DNA of 64,000 bases from Schistocephalus solidus (GCA_017591395.1 WEDG01002067.1:124001-188000); one strand, 5' to 3'. Shown: positions 46,072-58,670, numbered from the stretch's first letter. Translations and numbers: made by a program. The notes: generated by a model from the sequence alone, not told the origin.

Positions 46072-48044
46072 AAGTTATAAACTACGGGAAAAGCTCAGTT
46101 CAGTTTTTTTCAGTCATTTACTTCTTTCTGACCTTGAGTCTTTAACTGTCATTAGAAAATCCTCACGGAAGAAATAAATTGTCGCTACACACTTTTCAAA
46201 TTCCATTGTTGGACTCCCCTTCAAGCCCGCTGCCTCTGATTAGCAACTTAGGAGTGCCCACTTTATGCTGGCTGAACAATGCAAATGCATTCGATTTTGG
46301 CAACGGCAACAGTGTTGGGGACAGGAAAAAGACACGGGTTGCAGGATGGGATTAAGCCACTGACACTACCGAGCCTCGTCAAACGTTTACCTTAGCAACC
46401 GTTGTTGCAACACCTGCCATATGTGCAAATTAGGCGATAGTCCCTTCCTTATGGTCCCGCCAGGATTACAGATAAATCTTATTTGCGACGTATGGACAGG
46501 TGGATTCAATAAAATCCGAACTTTTTACTACTTTAACGTTTTCTCAAGACAATATTGGAAATAGAGGACTTGGACGCACTGTATAGTCACTCGGTAAAAG
46601 AAGTAAACAAACGGATTACTTAATCGTCCGCTGAATTTGCGCTTGCAACAAGGTCAACCCATTTGTGTTAAAAATATTCCTGCAAAAATTGCAGAAGCTA
46701 CCTTCGCCAAAAGAACTTCAGAACGTTTATAAAACTCGGCGTGAATGCTTTACGTTCAAGACCTCCACATTCAATGTGAATAGGAATTTAAATTTTCCAT
46801 TTTTTCCTCGAATAGAAAACTCGCAGTCGGAAGTGAGGGAAGCTTTACGCAGATCTCGAACACCACGTTACCTGAAGGAGTAAAATACCGTCGCTTTCTC
46901 ATGTCACTCGGTGGACATGTAAAATGCAGGATAAGCAGGATAAGCGACTAACATATGGAAGACTAGGATGGAAATTTTTAATCTAAGAACCGCCATGTGA
47001 CTGCCCACGGGGCTGTAAACTGGAGATATTAAATAAACCGGCGTGACTACAGTAGATGTGCTAGCTCCTGCGATTTTAATCAAAATTCGGAAATGTGATT
47101 TCAATTAGAAAATATTACTTCAGTAAGACTGTACGATTAAGTACAGTGCAGCATAATCACAAGAAATTTCAGTCAAGTCAGGATGACGGCTTTTTAACGA
47201 GTTTCTTGTCAACCTCCTAGAAAACCTTACACTCTGTAACAAACGGATATGAATTAGTATGAAATTATCCCAGTTAGTTCCCATTCGCTTACAAATGCAC
47301 ATATACTTTATTAAAAAAACGCATAAAAATATCCCTTCTTGTATCTCCTAGGTAGGAAAATATTTCATCTCCAAGTTTTGTACTTGAAGAAAGAAAACTG
47401 TAAATTTTCCGTGATAGTAAAAGTCACATATTTTTACACGCTACTAAAAATATGTCGTATAGGGTTAATAAAAGCTCACAGTAGGTGCGTACCATGTCGT
47501 ATAGAGTGTAGTTTTTTGTAGGCGGTCGGAAGGAAGCTGTTTCAAAGACTAGCATCTTGTGAAAACGATGCAAGATAATTAATTTTACAAACCTTCTTCA
47601 GTAAAGGAATCCTAATAGAAAAACACGTTTCAGAATTTCGCTTGACGTTACATGAGATAGCCCACATGTTCCCCGTTATAACCAGACTGAGTAATCAATC
47701 ACCCAATCCTCTCTTTTAAATATCTTTATGTCAAGCTTAATATTTCAGTTTTACAAATTACTTAATGTAGTTGCAAAAAAGTGTTTGAGATGGGTATAAG
47801 ATATTTTGTACACCACACTTGTGAATGACATTTAAAAGAATATGGTATAAGTCATCAGTTAACTAGAAAACCGCATGCACCCCAGAATGTATCAACAAGC
47901 CTTTAGAGAAGACAGCAATTCAACCAACCCGTGAATTCGCTTGTTTCGAATTTATAAAAATGCAGTGCCCTTGATAGGTTTTTATTTTGGGCTGAGGGTA
48001 AAGAAGAAAAAACACACCAACTAAGTGACCCAGCTTATGCAAAG
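46072..48044. other. Intergenic, no recognised feature
   Basis: AT-rich. The frame 46665-46883 (+) has no motif. Nothing else recognised. Confidence 0.35.
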
Positions 48045-48625
48045 TTCATCAAAATTCTGCAATGCATTTTCAATTAAGAAGGATTATTTAATTTGTGTTT
48101 TAATTATCGTACAGCCTAAGATGAAAATGGTGCGAAAAGGGCAGGATGCCTGCTCTTGGATCCACTGATTTACTGCCGCCTGTAAAAACCGTAAAAATGA
48201 CTACTTATATCGCATATACTTTTTTCTATTGATTTTCGCTGCCCTTATAAATTTAAATATATTTTAGCGAAAACTTAAGCAAAAGTATTCGTTCTTGTAG
48301 CGGTTTTGTAGAAAATTATCTCTTCTTTATCCTTTGTGTTCGAAGGAAGGGTATATTTAGGTTTTAAAAATATTTTCCAAATTCCCGAATATGTTTGAGT
48401 CCGACCCGCCGTAGCGTTTACGCTTAGTGTTTCCAGTCTTCAAGTTGTATGCTTTCCGGGTAAGGAAAAGTATGCGTTTCTCTATGCCATTAAGAAGATA
48501 TCGTATAGTTTTCATAAAAGTTTGATTTTAATGTGAACTGCATTGCATATTTTATAAGGGGCATTATTAAGCATTATAAAGCGTTGCATTCAAAAGCCGA
48601 CATCCTGCCGGGCCCGCAGAATCTT
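48045..48625 (+). repeat. Dispersed repeat family DR1, copy 2
   Basis: Shares with copy 1 (35480-36024) the strings AAGGATTA, GGGTATATTTAGGTTTTAAA and TTTACGCTTAGT-like sequence, and with copy 3 (55495-56240) the strings ACTTAAGCAAAA-TATTC and GCATTC-AAAGCCG. Same orientation as both. Confidence 0.65.
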
Positions 48626-50389
48626 TGAATTGAAATGTAGGATAGTTAATAAACAAATTAATCAACCCATCGTAATCGTAAATGCCTTTCAGCCTTTGTT
48701 AACTTTTTACGTGATCTGTCACTCACTGTAAGTATCCGTAGTTGATCTGAGGCAACATTAAAGTACCGGCATCCCCGTTTGTGCACACACACTTTCCGAG
48801 CATGGAGTTGTTTTGTTGGAAATAATCTCCTTTTCTGATGTGCGTGCATGCATGCGCCTGTGCGTGTGTGTGTATTGTGCACAGAGGCAGACCTGTTTTT
48901 TTCGGACATCAAGCGGACCATATAGCTCTGTAATTTTCGCTGGGCATTTACGCACATCCATGGGAAGGTCAGGGGCTTGCATACAAGAGGTGCCACGGTT
49001 AGATCCGTCGGAAGAACTAGAGGAACGGAAAACCTTTTCGGGAATGGGGGATCGGCCCAGTTTCGACAGATGTGCGAGCTTTCGGATTGTCTGTGCATAT
49101 GCACACGCACACATATACCGCCAATATTGCGGTGTTTAGGACTAGCCATTAAACTACTGTAGGACGGAGGGGTAATCACTGCTGCAGTCGGAATAAAACA
49201 GATTTGGTTCTGGCAAGGCTAATGGATTTGCTTACCACATGCTTACCTCCAGGAAAACCTGGTTACAGAGTGAACTTTCAAGAACTGACGGATATAAGGA
49301 TTTGTTTTGATGCGGTAATATACAGTCTTATCTACATTTTGTAGATATTTTCTCACGCGGTGAAAAGCTTAGCAGAAGAGGCAGCTTTTTATAATTTCTT
49401 CAGGCATTACTCACTAACTTTGAGTAAAGCAGTCGAAATAAAGCTTTTATAGGCTTGGCCCGAAAGTTGATTTGAATATTTGAGCCGAAGTTCATTAGCT
49501 ACAGCGGGATGACTGGGCAATATTCATCAAATGTCACCAGGCAACCAATAGTATATCAGCAATTACTTGCTACTTTAAAGTAAATTAGTCTAAATAAATA
49601 TTTATAGACCCAGTCTGAAGCGATTAAAAAGCAAAATTGCATAACTGTAGAACGCACACAGGAACTCTGGGGCGTCCGCTGACGTGCTATGCGTTGCAGC
49701 AGCAGTATATCGGCGAAACAGTTGTCTGGGCTTTTGACTAGCACCTGTACTGCCAGTACGATAAACTATGGAAGAAGGAGGGTTACTCGAATTAATATTT
49801 TTGACTTTTTATAGTGAAGGGCAAAAAGTACGGGTAGCGTTAAACTACATGAACCTATTAAAAGGTAAACTGAACGGAACCAAAGGAGTTTGATGTTTTG
49901 TCTGGTGCACGGTCGAGGAATTATATTCCGTTCTGTTAAAAATGCATTTGGCGTACTTCGATTAAGTAAACACATCCTATATATAATATTATCGTTCAGG
50001 ACTGGAATAAAAAGCAACCATTCATTTATAAAGGAGATAAAGATCGTCTTGATTGGTGCGGCGTGTAAATATTTTGTATTAATTACTACGTTTTTTAGTA
50101 TGAACGTGTGTATTTATTCAATACCATCACCGATTTATAGATTACGAGAAACTTATTTCCTTATTTAAACTATAACGAGATATGCATCTGTTAGAATATG
50201 TGTTAAATGCAATTTCCAGGATTGGTAGGGATTCCCCAATAAAGATCTCTCGAGGAACTTGAACTAAAGTGTAAATTATTTTCAAAACCCTGGTTTTATT
50301 AAAATACTTTTGCCAGTTTATTAAGATTTAATCCGTTCAGAAGTTCTAAGGCTAGGCAGGCATATACGTGACAGAACTGAAACATAAGT
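48626..50389. other. Intergenic; GT/CA-rich block near 48780-49120
   Basis: The block 48780-49120 is CA/TG-rich (GTGCGTGTGTGTGTATTGTG) with open frames on both strands (48658-49179 minus, 48813-49139 plus). The low-complexity composition explains these frames, so none is called. The rest is AT-rich. Confidence 0.35.
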
Positions 50390-50665
50390 ATGCATTACCC
50401 AGTTGTAATGGAAGGTAAAATTGTCCGTAAATATATATTTACAACCACATTTCACGGCCAGTCACTAAGGACGATTCTGGTCGCTGGCAAATTTCCTAAG
50501 TGCAATATAAAAGACAAGTCACTCAAAGCGGATAATGGGACGCGTTTTTCTGAAGTGGCCTTCAAAAAGAAGAAGGACATAAGGTTGGAGAAAATTTGGC
50601 CATTTTTAAACCAAATTACGAAGTTCACCAACCACTCGAAAGGGATCAATGGCAAATTTTCATAA
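50390..50665 (+). CDS. Unrecognised 91-codon Lys-rich ORF
   Basis: Starts MHYPVVMEGKIVRKYIFTTT; the C-terminal half is Lys-rich (FKKKKDIRLEKIWPFLNQIT). An overlapping minus-strand frame (50452-50769) is also open. It lies 17 bases before the more coding-like frame at 50683-50910, in a different register, so the two might be parts of one frameshifted relic. No domain recognised. Confidence 0.22.
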   Translation: MHYPVVMEGKIVRKYIFTTTFHGQSLRTILVAGKFPKCNIKDKSLKADNGTRFSEVAFKKKKDIRLEKIWPFLNQITKFTNHSKGINGKFS

Positions 50666-50682
50666 CAAACCGCCATATATAG

Positions 50683-50910
50683 GTCAGAAATATCAAAATC
50701 TACGCCCAGTACAATGCCAGCCCTAACGACGTGAAAAGCAGCCTGCACGCGGACATCAACATGTTCCACAGGCAGATGATGAAACAGATTGAGATAGTTA
50801 AACGCGTGACCATATGCAGATCACACCATGTGGCAGAACTGCTCAGTAGTGCCATCGTCGGCGGCTGTATCTGCAACGGACTCCGGACGTTTAAAGCCTC
50901 CGTAGAATAA
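50683..50910 (+). pseudogene. Unrecognised open frame without start codon, exon- or relic-like
   Basis: Open for 75 codons from GTC at 50683 (after TAG at 50680-50682, which could also serve as an acceptor AG) to TAA at 50908-50910. It includes IKIYAQYNASPNDVKSSLHA, DINMFHRQMMKQIEIVKRVT and SSAIVGGCICNGLRTFKASV. The balanced composition and amphipathic segments look coding. Without an early Met it would have to be an internal or terminal exon or a gene fragment. The minus-strand frame at 50452-50769 overlaps its 5' half. I do not recognise it. Confidence 0.28.
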
Positions 50911-51150
50911 AACCATACGCAAAATGGCTTTTTTAAGACCGATAACAGGCGTTTCTTGGCGGATTAAACGAGGTGGAAGTGCATGAGATGGTGCGTGTGT
51001 CTCCATTCCCGTATTCCCTCAATTGATCCCCATTTCCACTTCCCAAACCCAAACAAAAAGTCCTACGAAGAGGACATTTTTGATTCAGTAATTGGTCTAT
51101 TTTACTTCGAGTTGTCCTGCCGCAGCAACCCAGTCATGGCCCACATTGGA

Positions 51151-51354
51151 TGGTTAGACACGGGAATAGAAATCTTCTTCCCGAAATACAAGTGCTCTTG
51201 CGCCAAACTCCAGCGGGACGAGGGTTAAGGTTAAGTTTACCTTTAGGGCTAGAGTTAAGGTTCATTTTAGGATTAGCATTGGAACATGGGAATATGATCC
51301 TTTCCTGGAAGTGAACAGAAGGTCACACCCATCCCTATTCCCGTGTCTTAACCA
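51151..51354 (+). repeat. TIR element with TTAGGG-like core, copy M2
   Basis: Left end TGGTTAGACACGGGAATAG (51151-51169) and right end CTATTCCCGTGTCTTAACCA (51335-51354) are inverted repeats differing by one base insertion. The core at 51225-51280 consists of GGGTTAAGGTTAAG and GGGCTAGAGTTAAGG units. Short (204 bases) and non-coding, so MITE-like. Confidence 0.7.
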
Positions 51355-51639
51355 AATGAGTTAGGCCGCCTTCTGAGGAATAGGCGCACACCGATCTATT
51401 GGCTTCCAGAAGCAAACAAGCTCCGTATGGGTGGCAAAGCTCATGAACAGGCAACCAATTACCTTTCCGATGTCGAGGAGAGACGACAGAAAATATGGGT
51501 AGATTGATACAGTACGACGCAGACAGTCCACACACTGGGTCTAGCAGATGGTTCATAAGCAATTCATTGAACCCAACTTCATCAGTGCCTCATCGCTTGT
51601 CGTGCTCTGTCGCTGCAGATCGGGTATTTATTCCTGTTT
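51355..51639. other. Short spacer, nothing recognised
   Basis: A frame at 51335-51562 (-) overlaps the TIR element and is not called. Confidence 0.35.
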
Positions 51640-51985
51640 GAACTCGAACTCGTGACCTGTTGGTTAGAAGTCCAACGCTTTACCCACTGCGCCACGAGCT
51701 CGTGGTCTTGCCGGTTTCGATTTGGAACATTAGCAATGGTAGTTTGGCGTTCACCGATCGGTAAGAGGACTCACTCGTCCCGTTGTGCCTTGAGGCTCAC
51801 TCTCGAACCCTGCCAGCAGCCGCACGACGGCTAATGATAAAGGCAAAATAACATGACTGACAAAGTCAAGGGAGACTGAAATGGTCAGTTCTGGCTTATT
51901 AGCCGCATCAGCCAGCCATGCCCAGTCTCAGGTGTTGCAACACCTGAAGCTCGAACCCGCAAGCTGTTAGATAGAAGTTCAGCTG
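51640..51985 (-). repeat. tRNA-Arg-like SINE cluster 3
   Basis: The minus strand reads head (about 51985-51945), body (51925-51870 with GGCTGATGCGGCTAATAAGC), tail (51820-51720) and then a second head (51710-51640, anticodon arm TTGGACTTCTAACC). Tail-to-head continuity matches clusters 1, 2 and 4. The spacing of the heads is about 310 bases. Confidence 0.75.
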
Positions 51986-52894
51986 AGATCAGAAACCCAA
52001 ACCTGCGCTCTAGTACGGCGCAGATAGCCCACAAACTGGGTCTAGCAGATTGGTTATAAGCACATACCTCCTAAGTCTACGCCCATGATTCAGCCGATTT
52101 AAAAACAGTTAAAACGGACGTGCCCTTTTATGAAATATGGGATTGTTTTGTTAAATTCTAGACGCCAAATTAAACAAAGGAGGTATTTTTCCGTTTCAGT
52201 GGACAGAGTTTTCTTGCACATAAGTGATATCCCTGCGCACATGTTGGCAAACGAAATCATTTATATGTGTTTGCATGCACTATTACCCTCGGGTCCTATG
52301 TTGAGTAGGGCCACTGTTTATTTTCAGGTTCTCACTGGTACTGTGTGATTAGTCGTACGTACGGGGTCTACGTTTGTGTGCATGTGTGCCCACGGAGGCG
52401 CTCGGCACATGCCAAAATGTGAACTACGAATTTGCATTGTTTTGGTGGTCTTTGAACTGTCCTGCGGGGGGCGAGGCGAAGGAGTGGAACAAGATGACGT
52501 TGTCTACAAAGACGATGCCTAGATAATTTACCGTAAGACTGGCAGCGCAGTGACGGACAGTAAAAATTTCAGCCTTTTCTTTAGCGCCGGGGAGATTTAA
52601 CTGAGGCATTTTTACTTCAGTATACACCTGCAGTCTAATGTTCACCAATCAACTTTGTATTAAGGCGACGTTCCGTGGATCTGACTGCAAGGAAAGTCAC
52701 ACTCGTTTTTTGTGTGCTTTAGAGCCCTGTAAAGAGCCTTTGCAAGCGATCGTGTAGCGGCAGTAATACAGAAAGACTACTGTCAAAGACCACGGAGGCT
52801 CATGTGGTCACATTACTTCCTGTATGCAGATGGGTTGGGAGCCATTTTCGTGGGAAATAATAGTCGCAATCACAAGATACTGGGTGGTGCATTT
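51986..52894. other. Intergenic, no recognised feature
   Basis: A 74-codon minus frame at 52424-52648 (contains EVKMPQLNLPGAKEKAEIFT) is mildly coding-like but has no motif or splice context. Nothing else seen. Confidence 0.3.
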
Positions 52895-52965
52895 GTGGCC
52901 TAATGGTATAACGTTTGACTTACTGCCGAATGATCGATGTTTGGGTCTGAACGTCGGGTTATCCG
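52895..52965 (+). repeat. Possible tRNA-derived repeat
   Basis: GTGGCCTAATGGTATAACG (52895-52913) resembles a tRNA box A and TTGGGTCTGAACG about 30 bases later resembles a weak box B. No full cloverleaf can be drawn by eye, so this is more likely a SINE fragment than a functional tRNA. Confidence 0.25.
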
Positions 52966-54344
52966 GGCTTGAGGTTGGGGTACGACTGCCGACGGTTAAC
53001 AAGATAGAAATAGATATTTCGGTCTCCGTAGCCTTTGGCTGTGTTCCCCTTGAAGGCAACTGACGAACCTCCACACGCTCAAAATGGGGCTCATTAGATT
53101 TTTTAAAACTTCCAGGTGCCAATCCGCTCCAAAGCCATAAGACCGTTTCAAACTAGCGCACGTGATCCAAATTAGTTTTACACAGAAACCGCTTGCAACA
53201 AACCTCTTAACATAGGTACTTGATAAAAATTCAGCCGTGTCTCGCCAATTAGTTGAAGCAGTTTAATGTAAGTGGATCTGCTTATTTTCCTCTAGTGGTT
53301 TCTGTTAGGTACTCAAATTTTTAAAAGTAAACTTTATACTTTTGCCTATAATCATTAAATGAGCTTGGAGTTCAGACACATAATGGTATTTGGGTTTTAA
53401 AAAATGGATGGGGGTACATTCAGGCGGTCGCATAGCGACGAGGCATCAGTAGTTGAGGCGCGTGCTAGGGGGTGACGTGGGACTTTGCACCTCGGCCGCA
53501 AAAACGTAAAATAAGGCGAGGCCGCTCACTCGTGACAGCTGGTGGTCCTGAGAATGGTGTCAAATTCAGTTGCAGAAGACGGAACTTCGAAGTTACAGCT
53601 GTTTATTTGTCCCGCATGAAACAACTGTAGTTATCTCTGTATGAATGTCCCCGATCAGTCGTTATGAGACCAATTTCTCACTCAAGTGCAAAAGCTTGCG
53701 TAGTTAACGGTACCGCCATAGCCGAAGCTTCAGCATCTACGGATTCGCTGTCCTCGTCTTCTCTGTGTTAAGCGTCGATCTTCTTCGTCACCCAGCCAAA
53801 GTAATTTGCTCAGCTATTACGTTAAGCGTTTTCCAGTGTAGTTAAAAACAGGATTTCCTTTGCGGTATGAACCATTTTTGTCTCACATATGGTCCGTTTC
53901 AATCTTCGTATAAACAAAGTCAAAAGGCACTGCGAAAATCGAGGCACATAAGACCCTGATAACCATTTCTAATTCATTGTTCTTTTCTTGTGGGTATTCA
54001 TTTTTCTCGGTAACGGGTTTTCATGTTTGGGTGAGTCTACAAATAGGATGCAACCGGCCAGCTCCATTAGAAGGAAGCTCCAAAAGGTCACTACTTTGGT
54101 TTATGATTTTAAGAACTAATTTATTTTATAGGTTTTTATAAACACATAGAACAGGGTCAACATGTATTGTCAATCAATTGAAAACAGGGCAAATCGTAAA
54201 TTATTCGCCGGTATTTCAAGAATGGTCTGAAACCTATTGTAATTAAATACCAGAAAAATCAATAAAGAAATTTTACGAAAGGATAGTTTTCTTAGTAAAC
54301 ACAAAATGGTATGCTTATGCTATCACCTGACAGTTCTACTTAAG
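52966..54344. other. Intergenic, no recognised feature
   Basis: No gene or repeat recognised. Confidence 0.35.
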
Positions 54345-54430
54345 TTTATACGTCACATTTACAGTGATTTTCCACGTTTTCAGAATTTGCCTCTTTTTTC
54401 AAAAAGTTTAAATTTCTCAACAAAATACTA
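54345..54430 (-). repeat. Dispersed repeat family DR2, copy 2
   Basis: The minus strand contains AAAAAAGAGGCAAATTCTGA followed by AAACGTGGAAAATCACTGTA, aligned with 16599-16650 and 57262-57327. A short open frame across it (54346-54573) is a by-product. Confidence 0.55.
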
Positions 54431-55494
54431 TTGCTTTTCACATTTTCTTCAAGTTTTAAATTCGAGTAAGATTGCTCATTAATATTTCCAAGCTTTGGTA
54501 CAGGCATTGATGCCGGTTTGCGACTGCTTATCGATTTTTCGTAAATTTTGGCATTTTGCATGAGTTGGGTCACACACTGTATGTTGCTGGCCCATTGCCC
54601 TGTATCACTAGGTAAGGGAGACTCTCCGGCAATAGGGCCAGATCATGAAAACTACTCGCAGCTAAATTTGAATATCCTGAGTTAATAGGGCATAAACTGG
54701 CAGGTCAAAATGTATGTAGGGCATTCCGCTTACTAACTGACTCAACCTAGATTTAAATATTCTCTACGTCTGGAGTTTTGGTATGGTCGACTGGCAACAG
54801 CAAATCAGTCAGAAAGGACAATTCTAGTAACCTCAGTCCTTGTTAACGGAACTATCGAATTCTGATTGCTCTTCGTGATGCGAACATGAGTAACAGCTCT
54901 ATACTGGAGCTTCAGAGTAAGATGTATTTCACATATTCCGTCATCCAACCAGGCTAGATCGGTGGACTTCACCTCCAGGTTACTTTTCTAAATTGTACTG
55001 AAAGATGGAAGTTTGGACTTTTGCGTAACTGCGGTTTATTACTATCCTTTTACCCGTTTCTAATATTCCAGAAAGAATAGATGGATTATGGAAATTAACC
55101 CAAGCAGCTGACCTTATGCTGCGGCTTAATATAAAAGTGCACCATCCTATCCCATTAAGGGGCCACCCTTACTCACCACTTCACATTCACAACAAAATAA
55201 ATTTTACCCCCCTAGTGAGTTGTATACAGGCATGGCGATGCTAGACAGAATGGGCAATGGAACTAAAATTTTAAATATTCAAGGCTGCGATACCCACCGA
55301 CAATCTAATGCGAGAATGCATTATGGAAGTCGCGCATCGTTTTTTAATTCCCACAGAAGTCATATTCGTAAGTTCAATTACGGTCGGTTACAGATCCCAG
55401 TAAATTTTAACCCAAATTCTGAAATACGTTTTCGATTGGGGGGAATACGCAAGTGAGGTTGTAATATCGATAACTGAGCAGCACAATCCCATAA
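54431..55494. other. Intergenic, no recognised feature
   Basis: The 78-codon frame at 55220-55456 (+) has no motif. Otherwise AT-rich. Confidence 0.35.
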
Positions 55495-56240
55495 TATTTC
55501 AGATACGTTAGGAGGCCGACTTTTGAATGCATGTCTTTTCGGTGACCCGCAAAAACCGCAGTCGACAAAAATTGATACTTAAGTAGTATGCGATTTTTAT
55601 TTTATTTTTGATGCCCTTCTAAATTATAAAACATTTTATAGGAGACTTAAACAAAAATATTCCCTCTCGGTAGAAACTTTTGTATTCTTCCGATTTTATA
55701 TTCGAAGGATATGTGTATGTAGGTCCTAAAATGTTTTCAAATTCTCGAATAATTTTGAGACCAATCAGTCATTTCATTTGCGTTTAGAGCTTTCATTTTA
55801 TAAGCTGTATACTTTCCATGTAAGCTGTAACCTATATTCCTCTACACCCATAGGAATACACCATAGAGCACTCATAGAATAGTGCCATGAAGGTGGATTG
55901 TGTTGCATACTTAATGAGATACATCGATATACGAACAGACACGATTCTATTTGAATGGACATTGCAGGTCTTATAAAAGCTCACAAAGATAGTATTTCTT
56001 TGAGTATGAACTTTGAAGAAGAGGTGATCCGCTATCAAATGAGTGCAAGAAAGGTAGATTTGAATGTATAAGGATATCCAAAATCAGTAGAAAACATACG
56101 TGATAATTAAGTAGTCATTTTCGACCAATTGCGATTTCTGCGGACAACAGAAAAGTTGTGCATTCCAAAGCCGGCAGTCTGGATATTTTGCAAAACTATG
56201 GGATTATGCTGTACGATGTTCCATATTACAACCCTCCTTA
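55495..56240 (+). repeat. Dispersed repeat family DR1, copy 3
   Basis: Aligns with copies 1 and 2: TTGAATGCATGTCTTTTC against TTGAATGCACATCTTTTCAA of copy 1; GACTTAAACAAAAATATTC and GCATTCCAAAGCCGGCAGTC against copy 2. A possible insertion lies at about 55960-56110. Confidence 0.6.
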
Positions 56241-56663
56241 AGTAATATTTCTTAATTGAAAACACACTTCAGGCATTTGGCCACCTTTGCTTGAGATCGG
56301 TTAGTGACTGGACTACGTTTTGACGCTCCTCGAACTGCGGGGCGGGTAAAACGCGATAAAAGCTTGTCTTTGACATTTTTGTGTCCAGGGCGTTTCTGTA
56401 CACGTATGTGCTTGTAAGTTCTGTCTTTGAATTGAGGTGTACGTGTTCAATCTTGCTCCTAAACGGGCCGCGTGGTGGATGCGCTGGACCAACACGGGGG
56501 CCCAATCAGGGTGCGGTAGGCGTTATTTGATAGGTGGTCCAATAATAAATGCCGAACATAGGGGGTGCGCGTGCGCAACATGGGCATGCGTAAGTGCCAG
56601 CTCATGCCACGTCCCGCTCTCCCACTCCGGGGGAGACGCGTCATCTGCGCCCGACCCCGCCTT
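56241..56663. other. Intergenic; unrecognised minus-strand frame 56269-56505
   Basis: The minus frame encodes STYVYRNALDTKMSKTSFYR and QFEERQNVVQSLTDLKQRWP, which is coding-like, but a second frame overlaps it and no domain or splice site is seen. GC-rich CATGGGCATGCG sequence follows near 56580. Confidence 0.25.
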
Positions 56664-56842
56664 GGATCTTCTTAACTATGTCTTGACACCGGTCACAGGC
56701 GAGTAAGGGAAGAGAGAATGCGGAAGATGCAGTGCAAGGCTACTATCACTTAAAAATAATTTGCGCGCAAGTCACCGTCCCTGCACCACCTATCTGTGAA
56801 GCATACAGTGGACATCGTCAGACTACGACGTTCGAACTAACG
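56664..56842 (+). repeat. Diverged solo copy of the LINE 3' end
   Basis: Contains TCTTGACACCGG, AAGGCTACTATCACTTAAAA, GCGCAAGTCACCGTCCCTGC and ACCACCT in the same order as the sense 3' end of the LINE (complement of 22047-22210). It ends GTTCGAACTAACG, close to the LINE terminus. No LINE coding region is attached. Confidence 0.75.
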
Positions 56843-57261
56843 TAGCGTGTTCAATCGGGTTGCGCGGGCCTTTGACATCAACGATGCACCCGCCGATGGG
56901 CGATGCTTCACGCACACATGCACGTACAGCACTTTTTAAATTCTAAGTGGCGCTAATTGCGCAAGACCATTGAGCACAGTGTACGTGGTCTTGAAAACAT
57001 TTAGGGTAAACGGAAGCTCATTTGACATTCAGCCTTGTCCGACAGGCATCTATTAAAAAAATTAAACCTCACATTTAAGTTCGACTGCCACAAACGACCA
57101 GAATGAATCGTTTAGCATCTCTATCTCTGCCCACAAATCACTTTCGTTCATGCAAAAACCAAATTTTTATACACTGGGTATATCACTTTGGTTTAAACAA
57201 AAACCAACTCAGTAGGAGTGTGAAACCTAAAGGAAATATGAAAAGGAATATTTCTTGCTTT
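56843..57261. other. Intergenic, no recognised feature
   Basis: Nothing recognised. Confidence 0.35.
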
Positions 57262-57327
57262 GGAAATACCAACTTTTTTACCAAAGCGGACGATGTCCAA
57301 AACGTGATAAATCACTGTACCTGTTAG
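57262..57327 (+). repeat. Dispersed repeat family DR2, copy 3
   Basis: ACCAACTTTTTTACCAAAGC, then AAAACGTGATAAATCACTGT, aligned to 16599-16650 and the complement of 54345-54430. The frame 57103-57327 crossing it is not called. Confidence 0.5.
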
Positions 57328-58276
57328 TAATAAATTTAAATAAAATTCTTACTTCAAATCGTAATCATACCATTTTGTGTATATCAAGAGAACTTCCCAT
57401 ATGCTACATTTCTTTATTGGTATTTTTAAATATTTAATTACAATAACTATCAGATCGACCTTGAAATATCGGTGAAAATTTCACGATTTACCGTGTTTAC
57501 AAGTACTTGGTCATAAATTTAGATTCTGTCCTATGTATTCATCAAAACCTTCAAAATAAGATAGTTCTTAAAAGCATTTATCAAAATGTTGAGTTTTTCG
57601 GATCTTCGTTCTACGACAAATGGCTGTTTAAGTAATATTTGTAGATCTACCCAAACATGAAAACTCATTGCAAACAAAAATGAACGTCCACAACACAATT
57701 TCGCAATTAATAATCCTAACAACAATTAAGAAACTTTATGTAATAAGGTATCTCTTTAAACAGTGTTTGAAGTTGATAATTCACTGTCAAATATCTGCGT
57801 AATTTTTTTTTTTTCAAAGTTGAACCAAGATATAAATGGGGAATTTTGACTAGTTTTGTAACTTTCTTGAAATAAGTGATCCATTTCCTGCCAAATATTA
57901 ATGTTATTTTGTAGCACAATGCATAAAAACGATGGACTTCGCTCTGTGATATTAAATAGCGTAGGAAATTTCTTGAGTGTCCGGCAACATCCGATTTCGC
58001 CCAAATTTTGCCTGTTTTTTTGTAAATATACTGAAGAGAACATGCAGCGTTCTTAAGCAAAAGGCATTCTGAGCCTTAAATCCACGCAGCAAACAAAAAT
58101 ACCAATATTAATTGTGCGCTTAACTTCTCAATCAAATTTTCAGAAAACATTACGTGAGGTAGGTCACCTGATGTATGTGCTTTTATGTTTACGATTGTTC
58201 ACCTCCTCAAACTCACAACCATTAAAGATGAGAGGCGTTTTTCCTTGGTTAGATATTTAGTTATTTATTTGGTAGG
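57328..58276. other. Intergenic AT-rich region
   Basis: Low-complexity AT-rich DNA with T and A runs. Minus frames at 57716-58060 have no motif. Confidence 0.4.
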
Positions 58277-58670
58277 AATGCCTTGTACGACTGCCTAAAC
58301 AGGATACGGAAATAAGAACCATCCCGTTCACTTAAAATAGATGGCTCTTAGGTAAATTTCAAGAACGGAAAATATACCCGTGTTTTAACGCTTGCACTAG
58401 CCCTAACAGCAAACTAAACTGTCACCTTACTCTTAACCCTAGCACGAACCTAAACTTAATCCCTACAGTCAGCACGTTAATAACCTTAATATTTAGCGTG
58501 ATCAGGACCCTAACCCTAGCACTTAACCTTAAACCTTAAACTAACCCTAAACTTAACTCTTACCCTCACCTTAATCCTAAACACAATTTTCTTGAAATTT
58601 AGTGCAAAGCCACATGTATTGCGGACGGTTCCTTTTCCCGTAGCCTGTTTTGGTAGCTATGCAAGGCATC
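58277..58670 (-). repeat. TIR element with TTAGGG-like core, copy M3
   Basis: Left end AATGCCTTGTACGACTGCCT then AAACAGGATACGG; right end (complement) CGATGCCTTGCATAGCTACC then AAAACAGGCTACGGG, an imperfect inverted repeat of about 36 bases. The core 58400-58590 is a run of CCCTAAC, ACCTTAAA and CTTAACCCTA units, the complement of the M4 core, so it is oriented opposite to M4. Confidence 0.7.

Noticed and set aside
48658..49179. 173-codon minus-strand ORF.
   Set aside because: It overlaps long frames on both strands in a CA/TG-rich block and has no motif; low complexity explains it.
58381..58610. True interstitial telomere array.
   Set aside because: Units are irregular (CCCTAAC mixed with ACCTTAAA and CTTAACTC) and enclosed by inverted repeats, so it is the core of a TIR element rather than a telomere.
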